Positions 7,056 to 14,973 of a DNA stretch of 32,760 nucleotides are shown one piece after another (position 1 is the first letter of the stretch; each line of letters starts with the position of its first letter). The translations under genes were made by a program, and so were the position numbers. The stretch spans positions 1-32,760 of the forward strand of contig JAETSX010000055.1 of the NCBI GenBank assembly GCA_021769425.1, read 5' to 3'. Under the pieces are notes generated by a model. That model saw only the letters and a program-made list of their open reading frames with translations, was not told the origin of the DNA and did no database searches. Source of the stretch: Eubacterium sp. Lineage in GTDB: Bacteria > Bacillota > Clostridia > Lachnospirales > Lachnospiraceae.

Positions 7056-7754
7056 TCAGATTTCCGGCAGCATATGTTCCACCAGTCTGGCGGAATGGGC
7101 TGCCGCCGCCTTTTCAAAAGAGGGGTAATCCATCTGGGCGCTGTCGTCTGCCTTATCGGAAATGGCCCGGATAATCACAAAAGGCACATGGTTCAGATAT
7201 GCAGTATGGGCAATGGACGCTCCTTCCATTTCCACGCAATATCCCTGGAAATTTTGGATAATGCTTTCCTTTACCTGCTTATCGCTGATAAACTGATCTC
7301 CGCTGACAATTCTTCCCCGGTAAACGCCGATATCAGGGTTCACTTCCTTACAGCAGGATACCGCAAGCTGCGCCAGGTGCTGATCCGCTTTAAACGCCAG
7401 ACAGCCCATCTGAGGCACTTCACCCAAGGGATAGCCGAATACCTGCACATCCACATCATGGTGAAGGGCATCGGTAGACACTACAATATCCCCGATATTG
7501 ATTTCATTTTTCAAAGAACCGGCAACGCCTGTATTGATGATATGGGACACCTCAAAGGAATCACACAAAATCTGTGCGCAGACTGCCGCATTTACCTTTC
7601 CGATTCCGCTTCTTACAATCACCGCCGGGGTATTGTTTAATTTTCCTTCCAGAAATTCCATGGAAGCCTTCTCCATCCTGCGGTGAATTTCCATTTTCTC
7701 TTTCAGCGCTTCCACTTCCAGTTCCATGGCGCCGATAATCCCTACTTTTTTCAT
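7056..7754 (-). CDS. mtnN: 5'-methylthioadenosine/S-adenosylhomocysteine nucleosidase
   Basis: A 232-residue cytosolic enzyme that cleaves adenine from S-adenosylhomocysteine and methylthioadenosine. The family motifs are clear: GIIGAMELEVEAL at the N-terminus (Glu11 or Glu13, matching the catalytic Glu12 region of E. coli), VEMEGASIAH, and the catalytic Asp region SDKADD. Length is normal. The start has AGGAG with a 6-base spacer. It lies 65 bases downstream of luxS in the same direction, so the two sequential steps from S-adenosylhomocysteine to homocysteine plus the AI-2 precursor are encoded together. Confidence 0.96.
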   Translation of the reverse strand: MKKVGIIGAMELEVEALKEKMEIHRRMEKASMEFLEGKLNNTPAVIVRSGIGKVNAAVCAQILCDSFEVSHIINTGVAGSLKNEINIGDIVVSTDALHHDVDVQVFGYPLGEVPQMGCLAFKADQHLAQLAVSCCKEVNPDIGVYRGRIVSGDQFISDKQVKESIIQNFQGYCVEMEGASIAHTAYLNHVPFVIIRAISDKADDSAQMDYPSFEKAAAAHSARLVEHMLPEI

Positions 7755-7819
7755 TCTGTTCTCCTATTCCTGTACAGCCGCACCCCAAAGATACAGCCCC
7801 TTGCGGGCTCCCCGGATAC

Positions 7820-8299
7820 TTATTCCGGATACACCAGATGCTTTTGATCAATGCCATACAACGTATTGTTTAAGTAACGGTCTGCCAGATACTTGGCCAT
7901 TCCAAGATTCATATCCAGATAATTGCCGCAGTCCTTAGGGCTTGCCCCCGGCACTTCCCCCTGGTAGTCACGGATAAATTCATACATATCTGTCACCAGT
8001 TTCACAACGTCTGAGGATTCATAATCGCCTGCTAAAAGCAGATAAAACCCAGTCCGGCACCCCATGGGGCCGAAATACACAATTTTCTCCTTATATTCCG
8101 GTTGGTTGCGCAGATAAGTAGCCGCCAGATGCTCTATGGTATGTACCTCTGCCGTATTCATCACCGGCTCGTCATTGGGGGATGTCATCCGCAAATCAAA
8201 GGTAGTCACCACTTCACTTCCGATATGATCCTTTCTGGAAACATAAATTCCCGGTTCCAATTTAATATGATCTATGGTAAAACTTGCTATTTTTTCCAT
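7820..8299 (-). CDS. luxS: S-ribosylhomocysteine lyase (AI-2 synthase)
   Basis: LuxS splits S-ribosylhomocysteine into homocysteine and DPD, the precursor of autoinducer-2. From the ATG at 8299 the protein has 159 residues, the usual family size; the frame is open further upstream, but GGAGG five bases before this ATG decides the start. Metal ligands His53 and His57 (HTIEH) and Cys124 (KDCGNYL) and the catalytic pair Glu56 and Cys81 (GCRTG) are present. It sits between the HAD gene and mtnN in one operon. Confidence 0.96.
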   Translation of the reverse strand: MEKIASFTIDHIKLEPGIYVSRKDHIGSEVVTTFDLRMTSPNDEPVMNTAEVHTIEHLAATYLRNQPEYKEKIVYFGPMGCRTGFYLLLAGDYESSDVVKLVTDMYEFIRDYQGEVPGASPKDCGNYLDMNLGMAKYLADRYLNNTLYGIDQKHLVYPE

Positions 8300-8395
8300 G
8301 ATTTCCTCCATTCTGTGCGTCCTGCATTCCATGTCCTGTTTCGGCAAACAAAACAGACTGCTAATATAAGAGCTCACATGCTCCTGCATGTTATA

Positions 8396-9037
8396 CTATG
8401 ATTTAAAAAACTTTTCCGCCAAATCCGGAAGCTGAGACAGCTCTGTAATATAAGGAACTTCCTCCTGAACGGAGCCGTAGCCGGTTCTGGCATGGATGAA
8501 CGGAACCTCTGCTTCCACTGCGGCATAATAATCTCCCTGAACATCCCCCACATAAACAGACTGTTCCAGTTGGTTCCGTTCTACTACCATGCGGATATTG
8601 CGCCCTTTCTCTCTTCCAGTCCTGCCAAAGCATTCAAAATCATCGAAATATTCTTCCAGCTTATGATACTCTAAAAACGCTTCAATATATCCTGCCTGGG
8701 AATTGCTGACAATATACAGATGATATCCCCTGTCCTTCAACTTCTGAAGCGTCTCCTCCAGTCCCGGCATCAGCACACCGCCATGGCTTCTAATGTATTC
8801 ATTTTCCCTCATACAGCAGTAGGCCAGCATTTCCCGCCGTTCTTTCATGGGAAATTCTGAGAAAAGAATGTCTGAAATCTCATACATGCTCTTCCCCATT
8901 ACCCCCTGAATCATATCTGCTGTTATTACTTTCTCTATGTCGAAATGCTCGTCCAGGGCTTTTTCCCAGGACTGCGCCACTCCTTCGGATGAATCCCACA
9001 GAGTTCCATCCAGATCAAATAAAATACCTTTCTTCAT
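8396..9037 (-). CDS. HAD-superfamily phosphatase (phosphoglycolate phosphatase-like)
   Basis: A 213-residue haloacid-dehalogenase-fold hydrolase. Motif I is FDLDGTLWDS (nucleophile Asp8, Asp10), motif II is IVSNSQAG, and the C-terminal acidic motif is VYVGDVQGDYYAA. The helical cap after motif I fits subfamily I (PGP/beta-phosphoglucomutase-like). The physiological substrate is not clear. I choose the ATG at 9037 (AGGAGG, 8-base spacer) over an in-frame upstream start at 9058. It is the first gene of the apparent HAD-luxS-mtnN operon. Confidence 0.87.
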   Translation of the reverse strand: MKKGILFDLDGTLWDSSEGVAQSWEKALDEHFDIEKVITADMIQGVMGKSMYEISDILFSEFPMKERREMLAYCCMRENEYIRSHGGVLMPGLEETLQKLKDRGYHLYIVSNSQAGYIEAFLEYHKLEEYFDDFECFGRTGREKGRNIRMVVERNQLEQSVYVGDVQGDYYAAVEAEVPFIHARTGYGSVQEEVPYITELSQLPDLAEKFFKS

Positions 9038-9081
9038 GTATGGTTCCTCCTTCTGCATCAGACTGCCGATACGCTTTTTCT

Positions 9082-9110
9082 ATTCTAGCACGTTTTTTTC
9101 ACAAAGTCTA
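9082..9110 (-). promoter_or_regulatory. Predicted promoter of the HAD-luxS-mtnN operon
   Basis: TAGACT (9105-9110), 17 bases, then TAGAAT (9082-9087) on the minus strand, leaving a leader of about 40 bases before the HAD gene. Confidence 0.5.
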
Positions 9111-9141
9111 TATGACATCTGCCCGCAGCCCATGTTTTTTT

Positions 9142-9218
9142 GTAACAGTTCAGCCTTCGCCTTCACTGTTACCGAATCCAGCCCATTTAAAGTTTGCTTT
9201 CAGCAAAGGGCTGGATTC
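9142..9218. repeat. Two adjacent intergenic hairpins
   Basis: The first stem is GTAACAGT (9142-9149) with 9165-9172. The second is an 11-bp perfect stem GAATCCAGCCC (9174-9184) with 9208-9218, whose loop contains another TTTGCT/AGCAAA hairpin (9193-9207). Neither is followed by a proper T-run. They fill the gap between the XRE gene and the HAD operon promoter. This looks like an intergenic repeat element or a small structured RNA. The rest of 9219-9307 shows nothing recognisable. Confidence 0.45.
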
Positions 9219-9307
9219 CTGGCTCAATCTACACATTCTCACGGACTTTGCAGCAAGGCCTGGTCCGGCCGCAAATCACGGAAATATCTGACCCTTCCCA
9301 GGTCTTG

Positions 9308-10219
9308 CTATCTGTGTTCTGATTTTTGTCCGCCCAAAATTAATGCCGCCATTCCGCAGAGCATTCCGCCCACAGGAAACGCTACCCAGCAAATATTCCA
9401 CAAATGAAACACAAAGCCCGCAATGAAAAACAGTATCGTTGCCAGAATCATGATGCAGCCGCACCATATTCCGATTTTCTGTCCGTTTTTCTTCCATTCA
9501 TTCTCCAGATTGTTTTCCCTATTATATCCTGCCACATCAACATCATACTTGGCATTTCCCAGTCCGGTGTGCACCAAAAGTCCCACGCCCATGGCCGCCA
9601 GAAACAGAAAGATTCCATAATAAAATTCCTCTCTCATTCCCGTCCGCAGCGGAAGCTCACCGCCGTTCATTGCTATCAACACGCCTATCAGAATCATTCC
9701 CAGGCCCGCCGCAATCCGGTGAGGGAACTTCTCTGCAAATTTTTCTTTTTCTTCTTTTGTATAAAAGTCGGCGATTACCGGATGGCTCCTGCGGTAAACC
9801 TCATCTTTCGCTCCCGCTGTCACAAGAACCAGAACTGCCACAATAATAATGGAAAAAAAGACCGTATCCATAACAACCTCCGGCGTTCTTCCAAACCCCT
9901 CCAGCAGCTCATACACTGCCACTGCAAGGATCAGGCCCATTACGCCCAGAGAAATATTCTTTCTGCGTTTTTCCATATGGTTCTCATACCCCTGGCTGTC
10001 AGAAATTTCCAGTTCCGCCGCATTTTTTCGGAGCAATGTGTCCATGTCACAGGAAAAGAAATCGCAGAGCTGCAGAATCTTTTCCATTTCCGGATAAGTG
10101 GCTCCGGCCTCCCATTTTGAGATGGTCTGACGGGACACTTCCAACTGTTCTGCAAACTGCTCCTGGGTCATGTTTTTTTGTTTTCTGTAAAACTGCAGAT
10201 TTTCTCCAAATACACTCAT
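9308..10219 (-). CDS. XRE-family regulator with a multi-helix membrane domain
   Basis: About 303 residues. An N-terminal helix-turn-helix (MTQEQFAEQLEVSRQTISKW) covers roughly the first 65 residues and is followed by six or so hydrophobic segments. This HTH-plus-membrane architecture is common in Firmicutes and is thought to sense membrane or envelope state, but no ligand can be named. I choose the ATG at 10219, 7 bases from AGGTG; an ATG two codons upstream (10225) almost touches the ribosome site. It follows aspS in the same direction but is separated from it by about 175 bases containing a possible operator. Confidence 0.85.
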   Translation of the reverse strand: MSVFGENLQFYRKQKNMTQEQFAEQLEVSRQTISKWEAGATYPEMEKILQLCDFFSCDMDTLLRKNAAELEISDSQGYENHMEKRRKNISLGVMGLILAVAVYELLEGFGRTPEVVMDTVFFSIIIVAVLVLVTAGAKDEVYRRSHPVIADFYTKEEKEKFAEKFPHRIAAGLGMILIGVLIAMNGGELPLRTGMREEFYYGIFLFLAAMGVGLLVHTGLGNAKYDVDVAGYNRENNLENEWKKNGQKIGIWCGCIMILATILFFIAGFVFHLWNICWVAFPVGGMLCGMAALILGGQKSEHR

Positions 10220-10286
10220 TTTCATTCACCTTTCTTCTTTCCGCCGGCCGGCGTCTGTTTTCCCATTGCGCTGTTGGTGAAGTTAT

Positions 10287-10308
10287 TTTACAATATCATT
10301 CATGTAAA
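10287..10308. promoter_or_regulatory. Imperfect palindrome upstream of the XRE gene, possible autoregulatory site
   Basis: A 22-base TTTACA...TGTAAA dyad with 14 symmetric positions, containing a TAAAAT-like box on its minus-strand side. Autoregulation by the XRE protein would be usual, but this is inference. Confidence 0.3.
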
Positions 10309-10396
10309 GTCTGCATCTTTGCTGTTGCTTTTGGAGATTTTGATGTAAAGCTGCGGTTGCATTTGCCTGCGCAGGGTTGATCTATAGCCATTTACT

Positions 10397-12202
10397 TTAG
10401 TGATTCACATCAATAAAGTCTTTCCTATGAAAGGACAAAGACAGTTCTTCCAACTGCTCTTTTTCCACCGCTCCCGGCGCGTCTGTCATCAGGCAGGAAG
10501 CATCCTTCACCTTGGGGAATGCAATCACATCGCGGATGGAATCGCACTGCATCATCAGCATCACCATGCGGTCCAGTCCGTAAGCAAGCCCTGCATGAGG
10601 CGGAACTCCATATTTAAAGGCATTCAGCAAAAATCCGAACTGTTCATAGGCCCGCTCTTTGGTAAAGCCCAGCACCTCTAACATTTTTTCCTGAATATCA
10701 TCCTGATGGATACGGACGGAACCGCCGCCCAGCTCCGTGCCGTTTAATACAATATCGTATGCCTTGGCGCGCACTGCCCCCGGATCGGAATCAATCTTAT
10801 CCCAGTCCTCTTCCATGGGCATAGTAAAGGGGTGATGCATGGCCATAAAGCGGTTCTCTTCCTCAGACCACTCCAGCAGCGGAAATTCTGTCACCCAGAG
10901 GAAATTGTACTGGTTTTTGTCCATAAGGCCCAGTTCTCTGGCAAGTTCCAGGCGGAGAGCGCCCAGCACATCCCAGACTATTTTATTCTTATCTGCGGCA
11001 AACAGCAGCAAATCTCCCGGCTCCCCCTGCATCTGTTCCACCAGAGTTTTCAGCTCTTCCTCTGTCATAAATTTTGCAAAGGAGGACTTATAGGAACCGT
11101 CCTCATTGACCGCAAGGTAAGCAAGACCTTTGGCCCCGTAGCCTTTGGCAAATTCCACCAGCTTGTCAATTTTCTTCCGGGGCATAGCGCCCTGACCCTT
11201 GGCATTGATGCCCCGGACGGAGCCGCCCTGCTCCAAAGCCCCGGTAAATACGCCGAAGCCGCAGCCTTTTACTGTCTCTGAAACATCTGTCAGTTCCATG
11301 CCGAAACGGGTGTCCGGCTTGTCGCTGCCATATCGATCCATGGCCTCCTGCCAGCTCATTCTTGGAATAGGCAGGGGAACCTCCACGCCAATGGCCTCCC
11401 GAAATACATATTGCAATAAACGTTCATTGACATCAATCACATCATCCACATCTACAAAAGACAGCTCCATATCCGCCTGGGTAAATTCCGGCTGACGGTC
11501 TGCCCGCAAATCCTCGTCCCGAAAACACCTTGCAATCTGAAAATACCGGTCATAACCGGAGCACATTAATAGCTGCTTAAATAACTGGGGAGACTGGGGC
11601 AGCGCATAGAATGTCCCCGGATGCACACGGCTGGGCACCAGATAATCCCTGGCTCCTTCCGGCGTGGATTTGGTGAGAATCGGCGTTTCGATCTCCAGAA
11701 ATCCTTCCTGGGCCATAAAATTTCTCAAAAGCATTGCCACCTTGCTCTTCATCATCAGATTCCGCTGAATATCCGGCCTGCGCAAATCCAGATACCGGTA
11801 GCGGAGACGCATGTCCTCTTTGGTCTGGGAATTTTCTTCAATGGGGAAGGGCGGCGTCTCAGATTCTGACAAAATGCGGATGCTTTCAGCAATTACTTCG
11901 ATATCCCCTGTTTTCAGATTCTCATTGACAGCAGCCGTCCTCTTTTCCACAGTTCCTGTCACAGCGATTACAAATTCACTCCGCAAAGATTCCGCCTTGG
12001 CAAATCCTTCGCTTCCCACCTTGGGCTCGTCAAATACAATCTGAAGCAGGCCGGAACGATCCCGCAAATCTATAAAAATCAAACTTCCCAAATTTCTTCG
12101 CTTCTGCACCCAGCCCATCACAGTTACCTGCCGGCCGATATTGCTGCTTGACACTTCTGTGCATCTGTGGCTTCTGTGCAGCCCTTTCATTGACTCTGCC
12201 AT
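10397..12202 (-). CDS. aspS: Aspartyl-tRNA synthetase
   Basis: A 601-residue bacterial-type class IIb enzyme that charges tRNA-Asp. The N-terminal anticodon-binding OB fold (VTVMGWVQKRRNLGSLIFIDLRD) is followed by the catalytic domain with motif 2 RCFRDEDLRADRQPEFTQ and motif 3 GLAYGLDRMVML, and the bacterial GAD insertion lies between (MELTDVSETVKGCGFGVF region). Length is normal. The ribosome site AGGAGG lies 7 bases from the ATG. It follows hisS by 159 bases, an arrangement common in Clostridia, so the two are probably co-expressed. Confidence 0.97.
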   Translation of the reverse strand: MAESMKGLHRSHRCTEVSSSNIGRQVTVMGWVQKRRNLGSLIFIDLRDRSGLLQIVFDEPKVGSEGFAKAESLRSEFVIAVTGTVEKRTAAVNENLKTGDIEVIAESIRILSESETPPFPIEENSQTKEDMRLRYRYLDLRRPDIQRNLMMKSKVAMLLRNFMAQEGFLEIETPILTKSTPEGARDYLVPSRVHPGTFYALPQSPQLFKQLLMCSGYDRYFQIARCFRDEDLRADRQPEFTQADMELSFVDVDDVIDVNERLLQYVFREAIGVEVPLPIPRMSWQEAMDRYGSDKPDTRFGMELTDVSETVKGCGFGVFTGALEQGGSVRGINAKGQGAMPRKKIDKLVEFAKGYGAKGLAYLAVNEDGSYKSSFAKFMTEEELKTLVEQMQGEPGDLLLFAADKNKIVWDVLGALRLELARELGLMDKNQYNFLWVTEFPLLEWSEEENRFMAMHHPFTMPMEEDWDKIDSDPGAVRAKAYDIVLNGTELGGGSVRIHQDDIQEKMLEVLGFTKERAYEQFGFLLNAFKYGVPPHAGLAYGLDRMVMLMMQCDSIRDVIAFPKVKDASCLMTDAPGAVEKEQLEELSLSFHRKDFIDVNH

Positions 12203-12301
12203 AATTCTTCCTCCTAATTTTTGTTTCTATTTTCTGCTGTAAAAAAGATTAGTTTTTCTTTTATATAATCACATTTGAAAATTTTTCGCCTTTGACTAAG
12301 A

Positions 12302-12363
12302 AACTGCAGCGTTTCATCTGCATTTTCATCTGTATTCAAATAAAAAAGTTAACTGCAGCGTTT
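12302..12363. repeat. 13-bp direct repeat between hisS and aspS
   Basis: AACTGCAGCGTTT occurs at 12302-12314 and 12351-12363, the second copy overlapping the hisS stop codon. Each contains a CTGCAG palindrome. It could be a small duplication or a pair of protein sites. No T-box or terminator is evident in this 159-base gap. Confidence 0.4.
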
Positions 12364-13624
12364 AATCCCGGTTAAAAAATTCTTCTATTTCTGTATAACC
12401 TTCGGCTGTCAGTTTTTCTTTCTGGAATTTCTTATTCTTATTCATCCGGGCCACCAACACCTGCTTACCGGCTTTGCGCTGCTCCTGGGCCTTTGCAATT
12501 ACCTGGGCCAGTTTATCTTTCGGATAATTCTTTTCTATCAAATATGCAATCCGTTCTGTCTGGCCGGGCACCTGGAACCCGCTTTCCAACAGCAGCAGGA
12601 TAATCCGCTCAAACCCGATGGAAAATCCGCAGGCAGGCACGTCGCTTCCGGTAAATTTCCCAATCATCTTATCGTAACGTCCGCCCCCGCCGCAGCTTCC
12701 GCCGAACTGGGGCATAGCGATTTCAAAGATTGTTCCCGTATAATAAGACATGCCCCGCACCAGTGTGGGATCAAAAACCAGATCAAATTCCGCTTCTTTG
12801 GCGTCATTGACGCAAGCCGCAATCTCTTTCAGATTGTCCGCCGCGTCCTTTTCCAGAAAATCTCCCAGCTTTTGCGCCAGATAGGATACTCCCTCTGCCA
12901 CATCTTCTTTTCCCTGGATGCTCTGAAACAATTCCAGGTATTTGTCGATGGAATCTTTCTCAAACCCGCTCTTGTCCAGCTCCTTCGCCACTCCGTCCAA
13001 GCCGATCTTGTCCATTTTATCCAGGATAATAAAAACCGTATCGTAAGAGTCCTCGGAAAATCCGCTGTATGACGCCATAGCCTTCAAAATTCGCCTTTCA
13101 TTGATACGAATCTGGAAATTTTTGAAGCCTAACCGTCCAATTGTGGCAGTGGTTGCAAGAATCAATTCAATTTCTGCAAGATTGCTGGGTTCTCCCAAAA
13201 TATCAATGTCACATTGCATAAACTGACGGTATCTGCCCCGCTGGGGACGGTCTGCCCGCCAGACATTCCCCATCTGCAGCGCTTTAAAGGGAGCCGGCAG
13301 GTTATTGGAATTATTGGAATAAAACCTTGCCAAAGGCACGGTCAAATCGTAGCGCATCCCATAATCCACCAGGTCATTTTCATTCTGTGCTGTCTCCAGC
13401 TTCAGTTTTTCTCCTCTTTTGAGCACTTTGAAAATCAGCTTCTCATTCTCTCCGCCCTGCTTATTGCTGAGATTTGCAATATTTTCCATACAGGGAGTCT
13501 CAATGGGAGTGAATCCAAAGCTGCGGTAAGTCTCTTTGATCACATTCATTACATAATCCCGGATCTGCATTTCTTCCGGTAAAATATCTTTCATGCCGTT
13601 TACAGGCTTTTTTGCCAATGCCAT
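12362..13624 (-). CDS. hisS: Histidyl-tRNA synthetase
   Basis: A 420-residue class IIa enzyme that charges tRNA-His. It has class II motif 2 in RGRYRQFMQCDIDILG, histidine-specific motifs LVRGMSYYTGTIFE and GGGGRYDKMIG, and a C-terminal anticodon-binding domain. The start MALAKKPVNGMKDILP has AAGGAGG nine bases upstream. It has a strong promoter at 13735-13764 and is likely the first gene of a hisS-aspS unit. No T-box leader motif is seen upstream, although T-box control of these genes is known in Firmicutes. Confidence 0.96.
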   Translation of the reverse strand: MALAKKPVNGMKDILPEEMQIRDYVMNVIKETYRSFGFTPIETPCMENIANLSNKQGGENEKLIFKVLKRGEKLKLETAQNENDLVDYGMRYDLTVPLARFYSNNSNNLPAPFKALQMGNVWRADRPQRGRYRQFMQCDIDILGEPSNLAEIELILATTATIGRLGFKNFQIRINERRILKAMASYSGFSEDSYDTVFIILDKMDKIGLDGVAKELDKSGFEKDSIDKYLELFQSIQGKEDVAEGVSYLAQKLGDFLEKDAADNLKEIAACVNDAKEAEFDLVFDPTLVRGMSYYTGTIFEIAMPQFGGSCGGGGRYDKMIGKFTGSDVPACGFSIGFERIILLLLESGFQVPGQTERIAYLIEKNYPKDKLAQVIAKAQEQRKAGKQVLVARMNKNKKFQKEKLTAEGYTEIEEFFNRD

Positions 13625-13734
13625 TTTCCGTTTCCTCCTTATTTTATGCCGCTGTTAAAGCAGGCAGCCCTTACTTTCTGTGCCGCTGTTTATGCAGACC
13701 TGATTGTTCTGGCTTACTTCTGCATTTACAGAGT

Positions 13735-13764
13735 ATTATAACTTTTTGCAATACGCTGTGTCAA
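13735..13764 (-). promoter_or_regulatory. Promoter of hisS
   Basis: Perfect TTGACA (13759-13764) and perfect TATAAT (13735-13740) on the minus strand with an 18-base spacer, giving a leader of about 100 bases. Confidence 0.75.
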
Positions 13765-13928
13765 TTGTTTTTCCCCGGCGACCGGCCCTGACGTTTCAAA
13801 TTAATGCTCCTGTTCATGCCTATGGCGCTCATAGTAACAAATCTGGGAAACAGCGGTAAAATCCTTTGAACCTGCCTCCTGCAGAAGAAAATTATATTCA
13901 AAAAACTAACGCCTCCGGACAAAAATAT

Positions 13929-13958
13929 GACCGGGAACTTAATTTTAGATTCCCGGTC
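13929..13958 (-). terminator. Terminator closing the T7SS/PP2C block
   Basis: GACCGGGAA (13929-13937) pairs with 13950-13958. On the minus strand it is followed by ATATTTTTGT. It lies about 230 bases past the PP2C stop and is the first convincing terminator downstream of the whole T7SS block. Confidence 0.65.
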
Positions 13959-14068
13959 TGCGGTATTTATGCTGTCTTACCCTTTATTAACCAACCCTCA
14001 AAAATCTCTCCAAACAGTGGAGCGACTGTAATGGCAAGACTTTCCCTCCGCGCCAAATAAAGCAACTT

Positions 14069-14122
14069 TTACAATTTCATTTCATCAATCGCTTCACCTG
14101 TCTGGGCTATCGGCTTGCTCAA
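14069..14122 (-). CDS. Possible 17-residue small ORF or gene remnant after PP2C
   Basis: An AAGGAG ribosome site (14132-14137) precedes a TTG start at 14122 by 9 bases, encoding a peptide that ends GEAIDEMKL. A second TTG at about 14032 also has a GGAGGG site and opens another very short frame. These could be leftovers of a decayed gene or real small peptides. Neither resembles anything I recognise. The rest of 13765-14190 holds the terminator and nothing else identifiable. Confidence 0.2.
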   Translation of the reverse strand: MSKPIAQTGEAIDEMKL

Positions 14123-14190
14123 AACTTCATTCTCCTTAAATGTGTTATTCTTTCAGGCCTCGGGGTATCTGCCTGATAGAAAAGCTGTCT

Positions 14191-14973
14191 TTAACGCTGC
14201 GGAACATTATTGTCGCTCACTTTACAACAGATCATAGTCACATTATCTTTCCCTCCTGCAGAAAGCGCTTGCTCCAGCAGTATTTGAATCATTTGGGTCG
14301 TTTTTTTTTGTTCTATTAAAACTTTTTGAATTACCGGCTCCGGCACCATATCCGTCAGCCCGTCGCTGCAAATCAAAAATACATCTCCATTCCGCATTCC
14401 CATTCCGACAATATGAGGATCCAACAGAATTTCTTCCCTTGGCATTCCTAAAAACTGTGTCAGCACGGGATGCCTGTTTTTCAGCCCTGATAATCTCAGC
14501 GCCTTTTCATCCGTATGCTTTTCAGATATCAATTTCAGGCTGCCGCCGCGCAGAATATACGCCGGGCTGTCTCCTACATTCATCAGATATGCATATTCCG
14601 TATGAAAAAATAGTATGGTAGCTGTAGTTCCAATATGCCCAAGCCTGCCCTGTTCCGCTTTCCAGCAGACCTGACGGTTCAACGTTTCTGTTATATGTAA
14701 AAGAATCGATTTCTCAACCCTTGGAATCCGGCATATCTCCCGGAACTTTTCTGCGGCTGTATAAGAGGCCGCCTCCCCGGCATTTTCTCCGCCCATACCG
14801 TCAAATACCGCCACCGCTTTTACTTTTTCTGCGGTAACTGTTTCTGTCAGCATTCCGCTCATACTTCCGTGCTCCATATCTAAAATATTATTTTGGAAGT
14901 AAAAATTGTCTTCATTCTTATCCCTGACTTTTCCCTTATGGCTGATGCATGCCATTTCAATTGCGTATCCCAT
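14191..14973 (-). CDS. PP2C-family Ser/Thr protein phosphatase
   Basis: A 260-residue metal-dependent phosphatase expected to reverse phosphorylation by the PASTA kinase at the other end of the block. The PP2C motifs are intact: KVRDKNEDNF (Asp22), VFDGMGG (Asp58), LICSDGLTDM and GGKDNVTM, together giving the Mn/Mg-binding aspartates. No signal or membrane segment, so cytosolic. Its start lies inside the end of the preceding FHA-protein gene (17-base overlap, ribosome site GGAAGGAAG), implying translational coupling. Such kinase-phosphatase pairs usually sit next to each other; here they bracket an entire secretion locus. Confidence 0.93.
   Translation of the reverse strand: MGYAIEMACISHKGKVRDKNEDNFYFQNNILDMEHGSMSGMLTETVTAEKVKAVAVFDGMGGENAGEAASYTAAEKFREICRIPRVEKSILLHITETLNRQVCWKAEQGRLGHIGTTATILFFHTEYAYLMNVGDSPAYILRGGSLKLISEKHTDEKALRLSGLKNRHPVLTQFLGMPREEILLDPHIVGMGMRNGDVFLICSDGLTDMVPEPVIQKVLIEQKKTTQMIQILLEQALSAGGKDNVTMICCKVSDNNVPQR

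Noticed and set aside
6999-7640. A 213-codon plus-strand open frame
   Set aside because: Antisense to mtnN, whose motifs are unambiguous.
9404-10120. A 238-codon plus-strand open frame
   Set aside because: Antisense to the XRE gene, rich in His/Gln/Lys runs typical of a reverse-strand shadow.
13625-13760. T-box riboswitch upstream of hisS
   Set aside because: Looked for the conserved T-box AGGGTGGNACCGCG-type sequence on the minus strand and did not find it; a simple promoter with a ~100-base leader explains the region.
13866-14060. A 64-codon plus-strand open frame in the hisS/PP2C gap
   Set aside because: It runs through the minus-strand terminator hairpin, has no ribosome site and no recognisable product.
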